Counted from the first letter of the stretch, positions 51,329 to 63,460 are shown. The stretch is DNA of 64,000 bases from Tautonia sp040717455 (GCF_040717455.1 NZ_JBFEFH010000019.1:75837-139836); one strand, 5' to 3'. Numbers and translations are program-made. The notes: a model not told the origin generated them from the sequence alone.

Positions 51329-51850
51329 ATGCGTCCCGCTCACCGATCCACGCTGCATCGCGCCTTGATCCTCGGGGGCGTCTCGGGCCTGCGGGCCGCC
51401 CTCGGGCCCGCCCTCGTCTCCGCCTCGCGACGCTCCGGCAACCGAGAGCTGCTCGCCCTCGCCGCCATCGGCGAGATGGTCGTCGACAAGATGCCCCTCG
51501 TGCCCAGCCGGAGCCGGCTGCCCTTGCTGATCCCCCGGGCCCTCGCCGGCTACTGGGTCGCCCGCCAGGTCGCCGAGCAGGACCGCGACAGCAACCCGAA
51601 CCTCCCGCTCCTGGGCGCGACCGCCGCCGTCGGCGCGGCCCTGCTCGCCCCGACCATCCGGTCGGCCCTCGCCGCCGCCTTCCGCCTCCCCGACCCGGTC
51701 CTCGGCGCCCTCGAAGACGCCCTGGCCGTCTCCCTCGGCTCCCGGGCCGCCAACCTCTCGCCCGAGGAACTCCAGGACCTGATGGTCGACTCCATCGCCT
51801 CGCTTCGGCAGTCCCTGCCCAGTGCCGGCACCTCCGCGCTCCGCCGCTGA
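51329..51850 (+). CDS. DUF4126-like membrane protein
   Basis: A 173-residue protein with several hydrophobic segments. The N-terminal SGLRAALGPALVSAS, the middle LAAIGEMVVDKMPLVPSRS and the following PRALAGYW reproduce the DUF4126 pattern as I recall it (a GLR motif, then a D-K-hydrophobic-P with an Arg/Ser-rich loop). The function of that family is unknown. The ATG at 51329 has GGAGG 5 bp upstream and is clearly favoured over the upstream open frame. Confidence 0.7.
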   Translation: MRPAHRSTLHRALILGGVSGLRAALGPALVSASRRSGNRELLALAAIGEMVVDKMPLVPSRSRLPLLIPRALAGYWVARQVAEQDRDSNPNLPLLGATAAVGAALLAPTIRSALAAAFRLPDPVLGALEDALAVSLGSRAANLSPEELQDLMVDSIASLRQSLPSAGTSALRR

Positions 51851-52005
51851 CCCCCCGCGCCCGCCCGGGGGGGCTCCGGCCGCGGGGCCGGTATCCCGCC
51901 CTTGCGACAGATCTCTTGATCGCACGCGCGAGTAATCCATTGTGTGATTCGGGGGCGGCGAAATTCCGGTTCAGCCCCTTGACGACGCCCCTCCTGGCCC
52001 GTGTA

Positions 52006-52413
52006 ATGAGTCAGCCGAGAGCGGGCGGCCCGATCGGGATCGCCCCGCTTCCGGCGCATCGAACGCTCGCTCGCGTCACCTCCGGAATCGTTCGAGTGAT
52101 TTCCAGGCTCTCACGAATTCTGATGGGTTGCTCGATCTGGCTCGCCGGGGCGATGGTCCTGGCCGGGCCGGGTTTGCATGGGATCGCCCCGTGCGAACAC
52201 GAGGCCCACCACGATTCCGACCCCGGGAATCGCCTGGGGGAGTCGGACGCCTGCCCGGTCTGCTCCCTCCTCGACCAGGGGATCTCTTCCCCCGAGCGAC
52301 TCCGCTTCGAGGCCGTCGCCCCTCAGACCGACCGGGTCCACTTCTCCTTCGACCCCCCGCCCCCCGAGGTGCCGGCGCGCTCACGTCTCCCGCGCTCCCC
52401 TCCTCGCGCCTGA
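52006..52413 (+). CDS. Small exported His/Cys-rich protein
   Basis: A 135-residue protein with a basic leader, a hydrophobic helix (ILMGCSIWLAGAMVLAGPGL) and a short mature region rich in metal-binding residues: HGIAPCEHEAHHDSD and then CPVCSLLD, ending in a Pro/Arg tail. The layout resembles DUF2946-type small envelope proteins linked to copper or zinc, with a CxxC preceded by histidines. The frame continues upstream, but the ATG at 52006 fits the leader; no strong ribosome site precedes it. It lies 398 bp before a metal-linked PEP-CTERM gene. Confidence 0.55.
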   Translation: MSQPRAGGPIGIAPLPAHRTLARVTSGIVRVISRLSRILMGCSIWLAGAMVLAGPGLHGIAPCEHEAHHDSDPGNRLGESDACPVCSLLDQGISSPERLRFEAVAPQTDRVHFSFDPPPPEVPARSRLPRSPPRA

Positions 52414-52787
52414 TCGGCCCATCTCGCCCGGGTTTCCTCGCGTTCGCGATCCGTCCCCCGAAGGGGCGTGCATCGCCATCCCGGGCCCGGGCTGCTTCAC
52501 GCCCCGGGCTGCCTCATCGAGCGCCGCCCGAGATCTGATCGGCACGCCCCGGCCCCTCCCCCGTCCGGGGACGGGCTGACCGGGCGAACTCCGACGTCGA
52601 CGGACCAGCGACCCCCCGTCCTGGCCCGCCACCGGGTCGATACGACCCCTGCCCGACGGCCTTGACTGACCTCGCCCCGTCTCCGGGAACCGCGGGGCCG
52701 ATCGCCGTCCGCGCCGGGCGTCGCGACCGCGACCCGGCGTCCGGCCCGCCTCGGCGCGTCGCCGAGGGCCGGGCAATCCCGCGTCAC
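52414..52787. other. Intergenic region, no gene seen
   Basis: Open frames here are Pro/Arg-rich noise. The region must carry regulatory sequence for the PEP-CTERM gene; the only distinct element is the palindrome listed next. Confidence 0.45.
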
Positions 52788-52805
52788 ATTTTTTCATGAA
52801 GGAAT
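52788..52805 (+). promoter_or_regulatory. Operator-like palindrome over the ribosome site
   Basis: ATTTTTTCATGAAGGAAT is an 18-bp palindrome with two mismatched pairs, centred on TTCATGAA. It overlaps the AAGGAA ribosome site of the next gene and ends 6 bp before its GTG start, so a bound repressor would block translation or transcription. Which regulator binds is unknown; a Zur/Fur-type protein is a guess from the gene's family. Confidence 0.4.
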
Positions 52806-52811
52806 GAAATC

Positions 52812-53624
52812 GTGAATCTCCGAAACGTCATCTCGGCCGTCCTCGTCCCCCTCTGCCTCCTGGCCGCCGAGGCCCGGGCCGAGCAGATCGGCTACTACGT
52901 CGCCCGCGACGCCAACCCGACGAGCGGCGCGAATCCGAACCCGAACTTCGGCCGGCTCACCCTGCTGTACAATCACGGCGACCATTTCCACAGCATCGGC
53001 CGATTCGGCGGGGGGCCGAACGTGCTCCCCGAGGCGAATCGCGGGCGGCTGACCCTCTTCGCGGGGACCGGCGACATGGAGGGCCGATTCGTGAGCAAGC
53101 GCTACGACGACGGCTCGCCGGCGGCCGAGTACAGCGACCTCCGCATCGGTTCCATCCGGAACCTGAGCGGGTTCGACCCCGGCTCTCCGGAGGACATCCT
53201 CCTCACCAGCAGCAATCACCGCTGGGTGAGCGGCCCCGAACACCCCATCGAGGACCGTCGACTCTCGCTCGAGGGCTCCCTCCTGGCGCTCGAGGTGCTC
53301 TCCCTCTCCTCGGGCCTGAACGCCTCCATCGGCGACCAGGTCGCTTCGAGCGTGGGAGACATCCTCGAACTCGGCCCCGGAGACTCGTTCCTCGCGCATC
53401 TGACCTTCTTCACCGACCTCGGGATCGGCGGCCTGCAGGATCTCTCGGCCTCCTTCCGGCTGGTCGACCTGTCTTCCGGCGGCACCCCGATCGGCGGGTC
53501 GGGCGAGTTCTTCTATCACATGGCGACCGTCCCCGAGCCGAGCACCTTCGTCATGCTCGGCATCGGCCTCGCCGGGGCCCTCGCCGTCGGCTTGAAGCGC
53601 CGCCGGACGTCCCCGATCGCCTGA
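52812..53624 (+). CDS. PEP-CTERM protein, possibly of the All3515 Zur-repressed family
   Basis: A 270-residue exported protein with a signal peptide and a C-terminal PEP-CTERM sorting signal (VPEPSTFVMLGIGLAGALAV, then RRR). The mature domain opens with YYVARDANPTSG and NFGRLTLLYNHGDHFHSIG, a histidine-rich motif that I recall from the cyanobacterial All3515 family repressed by Zur. The HGDHFHS cluster could hold zinc. A sortase-like exosortase would process it, but none is in the window. The GTG start at 52812 has AAGGAA upstream; an 18-bp palindrome overlaps that site. The family assignment is from memory. Confidence 0.75.
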   Translation: MNLRNVISAVLVPLCLLAAEARAEQIGYYVARDANPTSGANPNPNFGRLTLLYNHGDHFHSIGRFGGGPNVLPEANRGRLTLFAGTGDMEGRFVSKRYDDGSPAAEYSDLRIGSIRNLSGFDPGSPEDILLTSSNHRWVSGPEHPIEDRRLSLEGSLLALEVLSLSSGLNASIGDQVASSVGDILELGPGDSFLAHLTFFTDLGIGGLQDLSASFRLVDLSSGGTPIGGSGEFFYHMATVPEPSTFVMLGIGLAGALAVGLKRRRTSPIA

Positions 53625-53832
53625 CCGCCCGTCGGGCGATCTCGGCCGTCCTCCTTGACGGCCACTCACAACCCTCACATCCACATCCCTCGCAGGCGTC
53701 CGGCCTCCTCCCCGGAGCCGGGCGTCCTCCGAGACCCCACACACCCCATCGACCAACAGGACCGTCCACACACTCGCGCACATCATCACACTGTGATCAG
53801 CTCGCGTCCCGACGCTTCCGGCGTCGCGACCA

Positions 53833-54837
53833 TCACCGCGCCGCCGCCAGGCTCGGCCGCCCGAAAATCGCCTCGTCCGGGAAGTGGGCACCCGGGCAGA
53901 CCGTCGGCCTGGCCGAGAACGCCTGGTGGCTGCCCACCCGGTCGCCGGGGATGGCATACCGTTCTTGCAGGTAGGCGACCAGCGTGCGAGCGGCCTCGAC
54001 CTGCTTCGGGGTCGGCCCGGTCGCTTCGAGGTCGCCGACCAGGCAGATGCCGATGCCGTACTCGTTGACGCTCGGGTGCTTGGCGTCGCGGCAGTGGGCG
54101 CCCGGCTTCTGATCCGACCAGCGACGGGTCACCTCGATCATCCCGTCACCGCTCTCGGTTCCATTGCCGATGACGAAGTGGTAACTGCAACCGTCCAGCC
54201 CCGCTCGCTCGCGGTGCTCGCGGTCGATCTGGGCATAGCCCCCCTCGGCCGAGGCGCTCTGATGCACCACGATGTACCGCCAGGGCCGATCGGCCCGGGG
54301 CGGCTGCACCAGGTCGAGCGGGTCGTCGGCCATCGCCTGCACCCTCGCCCGCAGGTCGGACCGCGCGCTGACGCGCGTCGCGGTCCGGCCGGGAGACTCG
54401 TTCCGGGTCTGGGGCGGCAGGACCCGCGGCGGCTCCCCCACGTCCGAGGGGATCGTCTGCCCGTTGCTCGGGCTCGGCAGCGGCTCCGGATCCGGCTCCT
54501 GCTCCCCCAGCGGGCTGAGGTTCAGCTCCGGCTCGTTCGCCGGGCCGGGTCCGGCCGGGGGCGAGACGTACGACCCGAACGTATCCTCATACGCGGGGGG
54601 GACCGACGACGGGACCTCCGCGTCGAACTCGTAGTCATACGGCGCCGGGTCGGTCGGGATCACCGTGGTCGACGACGGGATCGGGTCGATCAGGACCGGC
54701 TCGGCATTCCGGAACGTCGGCCGATAGCTCGATCGGCGGTGCTTGCAGCCGGCCGTCGTGACCATCCCGATCGCCAGGCCGACCACCATCAGACGTGCCA
54801 TGCGACTCGTCCGGATCGTCTGCCATCGCGCGTCCAT
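53833..54837 (-). CDS. N-acetylmuramoyl-L-alanine amidase-like lipoprotein (PGRP/amidase_2)
   Basis: A 334-residue envelope protein with a lipobox ending at Cys31 (VTTAGC), a long Pro-rich linker and a C-terminal zinc amidase domain from about residue 180. Zinc ligands are recognisable: a first His in YIVVHQSAS, a second in VGSHQAFS and a Cys in TVCPG; the DGMIEVTRRW and GIGICLVGD segments are typical of the fold. It should cut the amide between muramic acid and the peptide in murein. The ATG at 54837 has a strong GGAGGT. It is divergent from leuS, with a 453-bp gap between. Confidence 0.88.
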   Translation of the reverse strand: MDARWQTIRTSRMARLMVVGLAIGMVTTAGCKHRRSSYRPTFRNAEPVLIDPIPSSTTVIPTDPAPYDYEFDAEVPSSVPPAYEDTFGSYVSPPAGPGPANEPELNLSPLGEQEPDPEPLPSPSNGQTIPSDVGEPPRVLPPQTRNESPGRTATRVSARSDLRARVQAMADDPLDLVQPPRADRPWRYIVVHQSASAEGGYAQIDREHRERAGLDGCSYHFVIGNGTESGDGMIEVTRRWSDQKPGAHCRDAKHPSVNEYGIGICLVGDLEATGPTPKQVEAARTLVAYLQERYAIPGDRVGSHQAFSARPTVCPGAHFPDEAIFGRPSLAAAR

Positions 54838-55290
54838 GAGCGTTACCTCCAAAAAAAGAACGTCGATCTGTTCCGCGTGTTGAAGTGCGTCAAGGTGCTG
54901 AAGCAAGGGCGGTGCCGAGCGAAGCCAATCGACCATCTGCCGGCGGGTCACGCTCCTCGGATTCGTCTCAAGTCTACACCCCGCCGAGACGACGGGCGGA
55001 TCGGCCCCCCGAGATTTCCCGAAAAAAGGCTCAAGTCCCCGCCCTGCTCGCCCGGGCCCTCCGTGTAACTCTTGCAAACCCTTCCAAGCATTTCCCCTCA
55101 CAACCGGCACGACCCCTCCAGCCCGACCGATCTCCCCTCGCCTCGCTGGTCGCGGGGCCCTCCGGGCGTTATGCTAGGGGATTCGATTGAGTCCCCCCGC
55201 CCGGACGATCGGCCCGACCCGCGCATCCCGCAGAACGCGACCCCGGCCGAAATTTTTCTCGCGATCAGATCGCCCAGGAGACCGCGGTCG
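54838..55290. other. Intergenic region between amidase and leuS genes
   Basis: The left 100 bp are AT-richer. No gene, tRNA or T-box leader with recognisable elements was found upstream of leuS. Confidence 0.45.
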
Positions 55291-58275
<2,985 letters not shown>

Positions 58276-58279
58276 ACCC

Positions 58280-58415
58280 TCTCACCGCTCCCTTCCCCCT
58301 CCCCCCGCCCGCGGGGAGAGGGTTGCAGATATGATTGCATTCCGCGCCATGAGCCGCGATCTTCTCCCTCTCCCCGCCCGCGGGGAGAGGGCCGGGGTGA
58401 GGGGTCCCTGCGTTC
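58280..58415. repeat. Intergenic GC-rich dispersed repeats (copy C)
   Basis: Two units: CCCCTCCCCCC-GCCC-GCGGGGAGAGGG at about 58297-58323 and CCCTCTCCCCGCCCGCGGGG followed by AGAGGGCCGGGGTGAGGGG at about 58366-58407. They match the repeats at 14.1 and 41.9 kb and may also end the leuS transcript. Confidence 0.7.
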
Positions 58416-58480
58416 GCCACCCAGTCCTGCGCCTCCTCACTAGCCCATCGCGTGCCGGGCGTCCCCTCCACCACCGCGTC

Positions 58481-59458
58481 CTACTCGATCGGCCCCCTCG
58501 GCCGCTCCGCCTCGGCCCGCACGTCGGCGAGGATCTGCCCTAGATCCCGGGTCGGGGCATACCCGATCAACCGCCCGATCTTCTCCAGGCTCGGCACCCG
58601 CCGCACCATGTCCTCGAAGCCCGACGTGTACGCCTCGTCATAAGGGATCGTCCGGATCTCGCTCCGCCCGCCGGTCAAGTCGCGGATTCGCTCGGCCAAC
58701 CCCAGAATCGACACTTCCTCATCGTTGCCGACGTTGAACACCTGCCCCCGCGCCTCGGGGTGGTGGATCAACCGCACCAGCGCCTCGACCACGTCCTTCA
58801 CGTGGGCGAAGCACCGCGTCTGCCGGCCGTCGCCGTACACCGTCAAGGGCTCGCCGGCCATCCCCTGCGCCATGAACCGGGGGATCACCATCCCGTACCG
58901 CCCCGTCTGCCTCGGCCCGACCGTGTTGAACAAGCGAGCCACCACCACCGGCAACCGCGCCTCGTGCCAGTGGGCCAGCGCCAGGAACTCGTCGAGCAGC
59001 TTCGCCCCGGCATACGCCCAGCGCCGCGTGGTGCTCGGCCCGAGCACCACGTCGTCCTCCTCCCGGAACGGGATCCGCTCGCTCTTGCCGTACACCTCGC
59101 TGGTCGAGGTCAGCAGCATCGGCCGCCGATACCGGGCGCAGCACCGCAACAAGACATCGGTCCCATTGACAATCGTCTCAATCGTCCTGACCGGTTCGTC
59201 CACCACGAGGCGGACCCCGACCGCGCTGGCCAGATGGAACACCGCCTGGCTCTCGGTCACGCAGCGTTCGACCACCCCCGGGTCGGTCACGCTCGCCACC
59301 CGAAGCTCGAACCCGGGGCGCCCTTCCAGGTGCGCCACGTTGGAGAAGCGGCCGGTGCTCAGGTCGTCGAGCGCCAGCACCGCATGACCGTCATCGAGCA
59401 GTCGCTCGCAAAGGTGGCTGCCGATGAACCCGGCGCCGCCGGTGACCAGATAATTCAT
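58481..59458 (-). CDS. NAD-dependent sugar-nucleotide epimerase/dehydratase
   Basis: A 325-residue extended SDR acting on nucleotide sugars for surface polysaccharide. The cofactor site is TGGAGFIGSHL at the N-terminus with the ALDDLSTG acidic loop preferring NAD; the catalytic Ser/Thr region is LLTSTSEVYG and YAGAK supplies Tyr and Lys. The LFNTVGPRQTGRYGMVIPRF segment and later HVKDVVEAL resemble UDP-glucuronate decarboxylase or UDP-glucose epimerase relatives; the exact substrate is not predictable. The ATG at 59458 has no strong ribosome site. It follows the HNH gene by 154 bp on the minus strand. Confidence 0.9.
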   Translation of the reverse strand: MNYLVTGGAGFIGSHLCERLLDDGHAVLALDDLSTGRFSNVAHLEGRPGFELRVASVTDPGVVERCVTESQAVFHLASAVGVRLVVDEPVRTIETIVNGTDVLLRCCARYRRPMLLTSTSEVYGKSERIPFREEDDVVLGPSTTRRWAYAGAKLLDEFLALAHWHEARLPVVVARLFNTVGPRQTGRYGMVIPRFMAQGMAGEPLTVYGDGRQTRCFAHVKDVVEALVRLIHHPEARGQVFNVGNDEEVSILGLAERIRDLTGGRSEIRTIPYDEAYTSGFEDMVRRVPSLEKIGRLIGYAPTRDLGQILADVRAEAERPRGPIE

Positions 59459-59612
59459 GGATGGACCGGGTCCCTGGGGACGACCCCCGGCGAGGCAATC
59501 GCCCTTCGTCGGCAATCCGCTCGCCCCGCCGCGTCGTCCCGGATGACAATTGGCTTCGGGCCTCGCGCCCCGGGTCTTGCATGACCCCGGGCGCGAGGCC
59601 CATCAGGAAGGA

Positions 59613-60215
59613 TCACTCGCCCTCGTCGAGGGCCACGTTCCAGTACGCCTCGCTCACGAAGCGCGACCAGCTCTCGATCCGCATCGTCGAATAGGCATAC
59701 AAGGGTCTCCACTCGGGCCGGAACGGCTTCTTGCGGAGCCTCATCTGCGCCTGCTCGGGCGTGCGGTTGGCTTTCCGGGAATTGCAGGCCACGCAGGCCA
59801 GCACGCAATTCTCCCACGACGACACCCCGCCCTGCGCCCTCGGCAGCACGTGGTCGATCGTCAGTTCCGACGACCCCGGCCGAGACCCGCAGTACTGGCA
59901 AGTCGAGTGGTCGCGCTTGAAGATATTCCGACGGCTGAAGGTCACCGTCGACTCGCGGTACCGGTCGTAATGCGACAGCGTCACGACCTCCGGCACGCGC
60001 ATGCGGAACGTCACGGCCTGGATGAACGGCTCGTCGTCCCGAGGTTTCAACCGGGCCCAGTCGGCCCACTCATAGAGTCGGAAATCGTCGGGGTCGACGA
60101 CGCGGGCCGACTCGTTCCACAGCATCACCAATGCCCGAGAGACCGAGGCCACATTCACCGGCTGCCAGTTCCGGTTCAGGACCAAGGTCGGGCGATCAAG
60201 GACGGCGGCGCTCAT
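59613..60215 (-). CDS. HNH endonuclease domain protein
   Basis: A 200-residue protein with an N-terminal beta-rich part (TLVLNRNWQPVNVASVSRA) and an HNH domain: CQYCG, then LTIDHVLPRAQGG with the HNH His, WENCVLACVACN with the second CxxC and Asn, and ANRTPEQA. Stand-alone HNH proteins of this exact layout are widespread in planctomycetes and other bacteria, and their target is not known; it need not be a mobile element. GGGGAGG lies before the ATG at 60215. Confidence 0.88.
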   Translation of the reverse strand: MSAAVLDRPTLVLNRNWQPVNVASVSRALVMLWNESARVVDPDDFRLYEWADWARLKPRDDEPFIQAVTFRMRVPEVVTLSHYDRYRESTVTFSRRNIFKRDHSTCQYCGSRPGSSELTIDHVLPRAQGGVSSWENCVLACVACNSRKANRTPEQAQMRLRKKPFRPEWRPLYAYSTMRIESWSRFVSEAYWNVALDEGE

Positions 60216-60830
60216 CTTGGGTGGGCCTCCCCCGACTCGGCGGGACCGGGTCTGTGGGACGAAACGCGGTCGGCTCCCGAAGCTACCGGGGCCCGACACT
60301 CCCGAGGCTGGGCGGACGCAGGGCAGTCGACCCCTTCGGGTCGCCATACTATTATGACACGATGTCCACGCCCCTTCGCAACCTCGTTACCCTGCGACAC
60401 CCCCGACCTCCCCCCCGGTTCACCGACTTTCCCCCGAAAACCTTGGGAAATCCCCCTCGCTCCCCCTCCGGGAAATTCTCGTGAAGCCTCCGTCGACATC
60501 CCCTCAGCCCCCCCAGACCCACCGTCCGGGCCGATCATTGCGTGAGAGCGTGCGTGTCCTGTTCGCGCGTCGAGGCCCCGGCCCACTGCTTGCCCCCTCC
60601 CCCCCGATTGCCCGCCTTGAGCACCCCCGCCGGCCCTCGCCCGGGCCCGGCCGACGCCCGCCGCTCGTCCGGCGCGATCGGACCGCGGCCGTCACGCTCG
60701 CGGCCCGATCGCGCCCCGGGATTTGCATGATCCGTGATCCATCGCCGGGGGCAATGCCCCAGGGCCGGGCGTCTCGGACCCCCGGGACCACCTCTCCAAC
60801 CCCCATTATGACCCTCCGAGCCTAACCTCC
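60216..60830. other. 615-bp intergenic region, no gene seen
   Basis: Between the divergent HNH and cinA genes. Frames are Pro/Arg-rich. An AT-rich patch (about 60345-60365, TACTATTATGACACG) could include a promoter for either gene, but no proper pair was identified. Confidence 0.45.
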
Positions 60831-62084
60831 ATGCATGCCGAACTCCTCATGATCGGAAGCGAGCTGATCAGCGGCGCGAAGCTCGACACCAACGGCCAGT
60901 GGCTCTGCGACCGCCTCGCCGCGCAGGGCATCCCGGTCCGCTTCTCGACCCTCCTGGGCGACACCCTCGACGACAACGTCGCCGCCTTCGCCCTGGCCAT
61001 CTCCCGGTCGGATCTGGTCGTCACCAGCGGCGGCCTCGGCCCGACCCAGGACGACCTGACCCGCGACGCCCTCGCCAAGGCCGCCGGGGTCGGCCTCGTG
61101 CAGGACGACCGGGCCCTCGCCATGATCGAGGCCCTCTTCGCCCGCCGCGACCGAGAGATGCCCGACCGCAACCGCATCCAGGCCCTCATCCCCGAAGGCT
61201 CCTCGATCCTGCCGAACCCGATCGGCACCGCCCCGGGCATCTGGATGAAGACCGGCATCGCCCACGTCGCCTGCCTCCCCGGCGTCCCCCGGGAGCTGAA
61301 GGCGATGTTCGACGAGGAACTCGTCCCCCGCCTCCGCGCCGTCGGCCTCGGCGGCCGGGTGATCGTCAACCGGGTGATCAACCTGTTCGGCCTCGGCGAG
61401 TCCGAGGTCGAGGCCCAGGCCCCCGACCTCACCGCCCGCGGCCGCGTCCCCGAGGTCGGCATCACCGCCTCCGACGCCACCATCAGCTTCCGCATCCGCG
61501 CCGAGGGGGTCGACGAGGCCGACGCCCTCGCCGCCATGCAGCCGACCATCGACGCCATCTACGAGCGCTTCGGCGACCTGATCGTCGGCGAGGGGACCGA
61601 CGACGTGGCCGAGGCCGTCATCGCCCTTTTGCACGACCGGAACAAGACGATCGCCGTCGCCGAGTCCTGCACCGGCGGCCTGATCGCCCACCGCCTGACC
61701 CGAATCCCCGGCGTCGGCCCCGTCTTCCCCGGCGGCATCGTCTCCTACGCCAACGAGGCCAAGACCGACTTGCTTGATGTCCCCGCCGACCTGATCGACT
61801 CCGTCGGCGCCGTCAGCGCCGAGGTCGCCGAGGCCATGGCCGTCGGCGTCCGCCGCCGCTTCGGCACCGACGTCGGCCTCTCCGTCACCGGCGTCGCCGG
61901 CCCCACCGGCGGCTCCCCCGACAAACCTATCGGCCTCGTCCACCTCGGCCTCTCCCTCGACGACCACACCACCCACCGCCGCCTCTCCCTCGGCTCCGAG
62001 CAGCCCCGCCCCGTCATCCAGAGCCGCTCCGCCAAGCACGCCCTCAACTTCGCCCGCCTCGGCCTCCTGGGGAAAACTCCCTGA
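60831..62084 (+). CDS. cinA: CinA: nicotinamide-nucleotide amidase family
   Basis: A 417-residue two-domain protein. The N-terminal MoaB/MoeA-like domain carries MIGSELISGAKLDTNGQW, VVTSGGLGPTQDD and PNPIGTAPG; the C-terminal deamidase domain carries AVAESCTGGLIAHRLT, GGIVSYANEAK and GVAGPTGG. It recycles NMN to nicotinate mononucleotide and is linked to competence/damage response in some bacteria. Length is normal. No recA or pgsA lies next to it, unlike in several other genomes. The ATG at 60831 lacks a clear ribosome site. Confidence 0.94.
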   Translation: MHAELLMIGSELISGAKLDTNGQWLCDRLAAQGIPVRFSTLLGDTLDDNVAAFALAISRSDLVVTSGGLGPTQDDLTRDALAKAAGVGLVQDDRALAMIEALFARRDREMPDRNRIQALIPEGSSILPNPIGTAPGIWMKTGIAHVACLPGVPRELKAMFDEELVPRLRAVGLGGRVIVNRVINLFGLGESEVEAQAPDLTARGRVPEVGITASDATISFRIRAEGVDEADALAAMQPTIDAIYERFGDLIVGEGTDDVAEAVIALLHDRNKTIAVAESCTGGLIAHRLTRIPGVGPVFPGGIVSYANEAKTDLLDVPADLIDSVGAVSAEVAEAMAVGVRRRFGTDVGLSVTGVAGPTGGSPDKPIGLVHLGLSLDDHTTHRRLSLGSEQPRPVIQSRSAKHALNFARLGLLGKTP

Positions 62085-62158
62085 TCTTCCCGACCCGTCC
62101 TCGTCTTCCTATCACAGACACATGATCTTGCCTTGAATCCTTCATCCTCTTCGCTCGG

Positions 62159-62440
62159 GTGCCACTGGCTCTGCCAGTGCTCCCCGTCGATTGGCACCGG
62201 CAGCCCCAGTGCCTTCCGTCCGCCGAACCTGGAGCTGCGACGCTGGGTGCCACTGACTTTGCCAGTGCTCTGGTTCGGCCCTGCACTGGCGGAGCCAGTG
62301 GCACCCGAACATCAGTACATTCGCCGTGTGCCAGTGGCTCCGCCAGTGCTCCCCGTCCGAGTGGTACAATTCGACACTGGCCAAGCCACTGGCACCCGAC
62401 GATCGTGCTTCCTGACCGTGTGCCACTGGCTCTGCCAGTG
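62159..62440. repeat. REP palindrome array, left of the RAYT gene
   Basis: Six 17-bp palindromic units of the form CACTGGC-N3-GCCAGTG, or close variants, lie at 62163-62179, 62251-62267, 62284-62300, 62332-62348, 62375-62391 and 62424-62440. Several are bordered by GGTG / CACCC and by CTCCCCGTCC. Units alternate in orientation, as in REP pairs mobilised by RAYT transposases. Confidence 0.85.
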
Positions 62441-62513
62441 TTCCCCAGCCGATCGGAACCATCAATACCATCGGCCCTCAGTCCTCGGCCGTGCCGGTCC
62501 TCAACCAACGATG

Positions 62514-63092
62514 TTATGAGAGAGCATCCCCAGGTAAGCCATGAACCCATGGCAATGAGGCATCTTGCCGAGACGGCAGATCGCCCAGATAGAATCGCGC
62601 GGAAGACCACTTCCAGTCCACGGCACGCTGGCACAGCCCTCGCTTCACAGGATTGTTGTGGATGTAATCCAGGCTGGCCTGAATCGCCACGGGAGAAAAG
62701 AGGTTCCGGTCGAATCCCGAGCCCTCCTGCCAGAATCGAAAGCAGGTCTTGCCCGGCCGTTCCCGGACCGTCAGGTCCCGCGGCAAATGGGATTGATGTC
62801 GGATCAGGATGTCTTTGATCTGCTTCGAGAACGGCTGCTTGACCCGGGCCAGGTATCGGCTGATCGACCGGGCCGGATCGGTGAGATGAACCAGGAGATG
62901 GAGGTGTTCGGGCATGAACACGAACGCGACCAGTTCGATTTCCGCCTCCCGATTGGCCTCGTCCAGGCACCGGGCCAATCGCTCCCGCCAGGCATCGTTG
63001 GTCAACAAGGGCAAACGTCGGTAGCACGAGAAGGTCAACTCATGCAGGTGTCCCGGTTCGTGGACATGCCGCACCTTCTTCCGATGAGCCAT
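62514..63092 (-). CDS. REP-associated tyrosine transposase (RAYT, Y1/IS200-like)
   Basis: A 192-residue HUH/Y1 endonuclease. The metal-binding HUH motif appears as EHLHLLVHL, and the N-terminus (HELTFSCYRRLPLL), the central ISRYLARVKQPFSKQIKD, the FWQEGSGFDRN segment and the YIHNNPVKRGL region with its tyrosine are characteristic of Y1_Tnp RAYT proteins. It nicks and rejoins single-stranded REP DNA and probably spreads the palindromes on both sides. The ATG at 63092 has GGGAG upstream; a longer open frame runs through the REP repeats and is not real. Confidence 0.9.
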   Translation of the reverse strand: MAHRKKVRHVHEPGHLHELTFSCYRRLPLLTNDAWRERLARCLDEANREAEIELVAFVFMPEHLHLLVHLTDPARSISRYLARVKQPFSKQIKDILIRHQSHLPRDLTVRERPGKTCFRFWQEGSGFDRNLFSPVAIQASLDYIHNNPVKRGLCQRAVDWKWSSARFYLGDLPSRQDASLPWVHGLPGDALS

Positions 63093-63175
63093 GCCCGCTC
63101 GCTCCCGTTCCACCGCCGCCCCCCCTCGCTCCCCGCTGGCTTGACCCGTGCTCGATCTCCGATCGTACCATTCGA

Positions 63176-63449
63176 CATTGGCCAAGTCAGTGACACCCGC
63201 TCCCATCCTCCCTGACCGTGTGCCACCGGCACTGCCACTGCTCCTCCTCCGATTTGCACCATTCGACGCTTGCCAAGCCTGTAGCACCCGACATCGTGCC
63301 CCCTGACCGTGTGCCACTGGCTCTGCCAGTGCTCCCCGTCCGATCGGCACCGGCAGAACCCGTGCCTCCCGGCCGCTGAACCCGGAGCTGAAGGCCTTGC
63401 AACTGCTCTCCCAATGCCGGGCCGAACCGGAGCACTGGCTGAGCCAGTG
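63176..63449. repeat. REP palindrome array, right of the RAYT gene
   Basis: At least four more REP units: 63176-63192 (CATTGGC-CAA-GTCAGTG, degenerate), 63224-63240 (CACCGGC-ACT-GCCACTG), 63315-63331 (CACTGGC-TCT-GCCAGTG, perfect) and 63433-63449 (CACTGGC-TGA-GCCAGTG, perfect). A more eroded copy lies near 63267-63290. They mirror the array on the other side of the transposase gene. Confidence 0.83.
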
Positions 63450-63460
63450 ACACCCGGACA

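Noticed and set aside
59613..60215. HNH gene as part of a homing or mobile element
   Set aside because: No intron, intein, repeat or integrase lies nearby; stand-alone HNH proteins of this layout are common chromosomal genes.
62159..63449. CRISPR-like array of short palindromic repeats
   Set aside because: Spacing is irregular, repeats are degenerate and in both orientations, no cas gene is present, and a RAYT transposase lies in the middle. The REP interpretation fits better.
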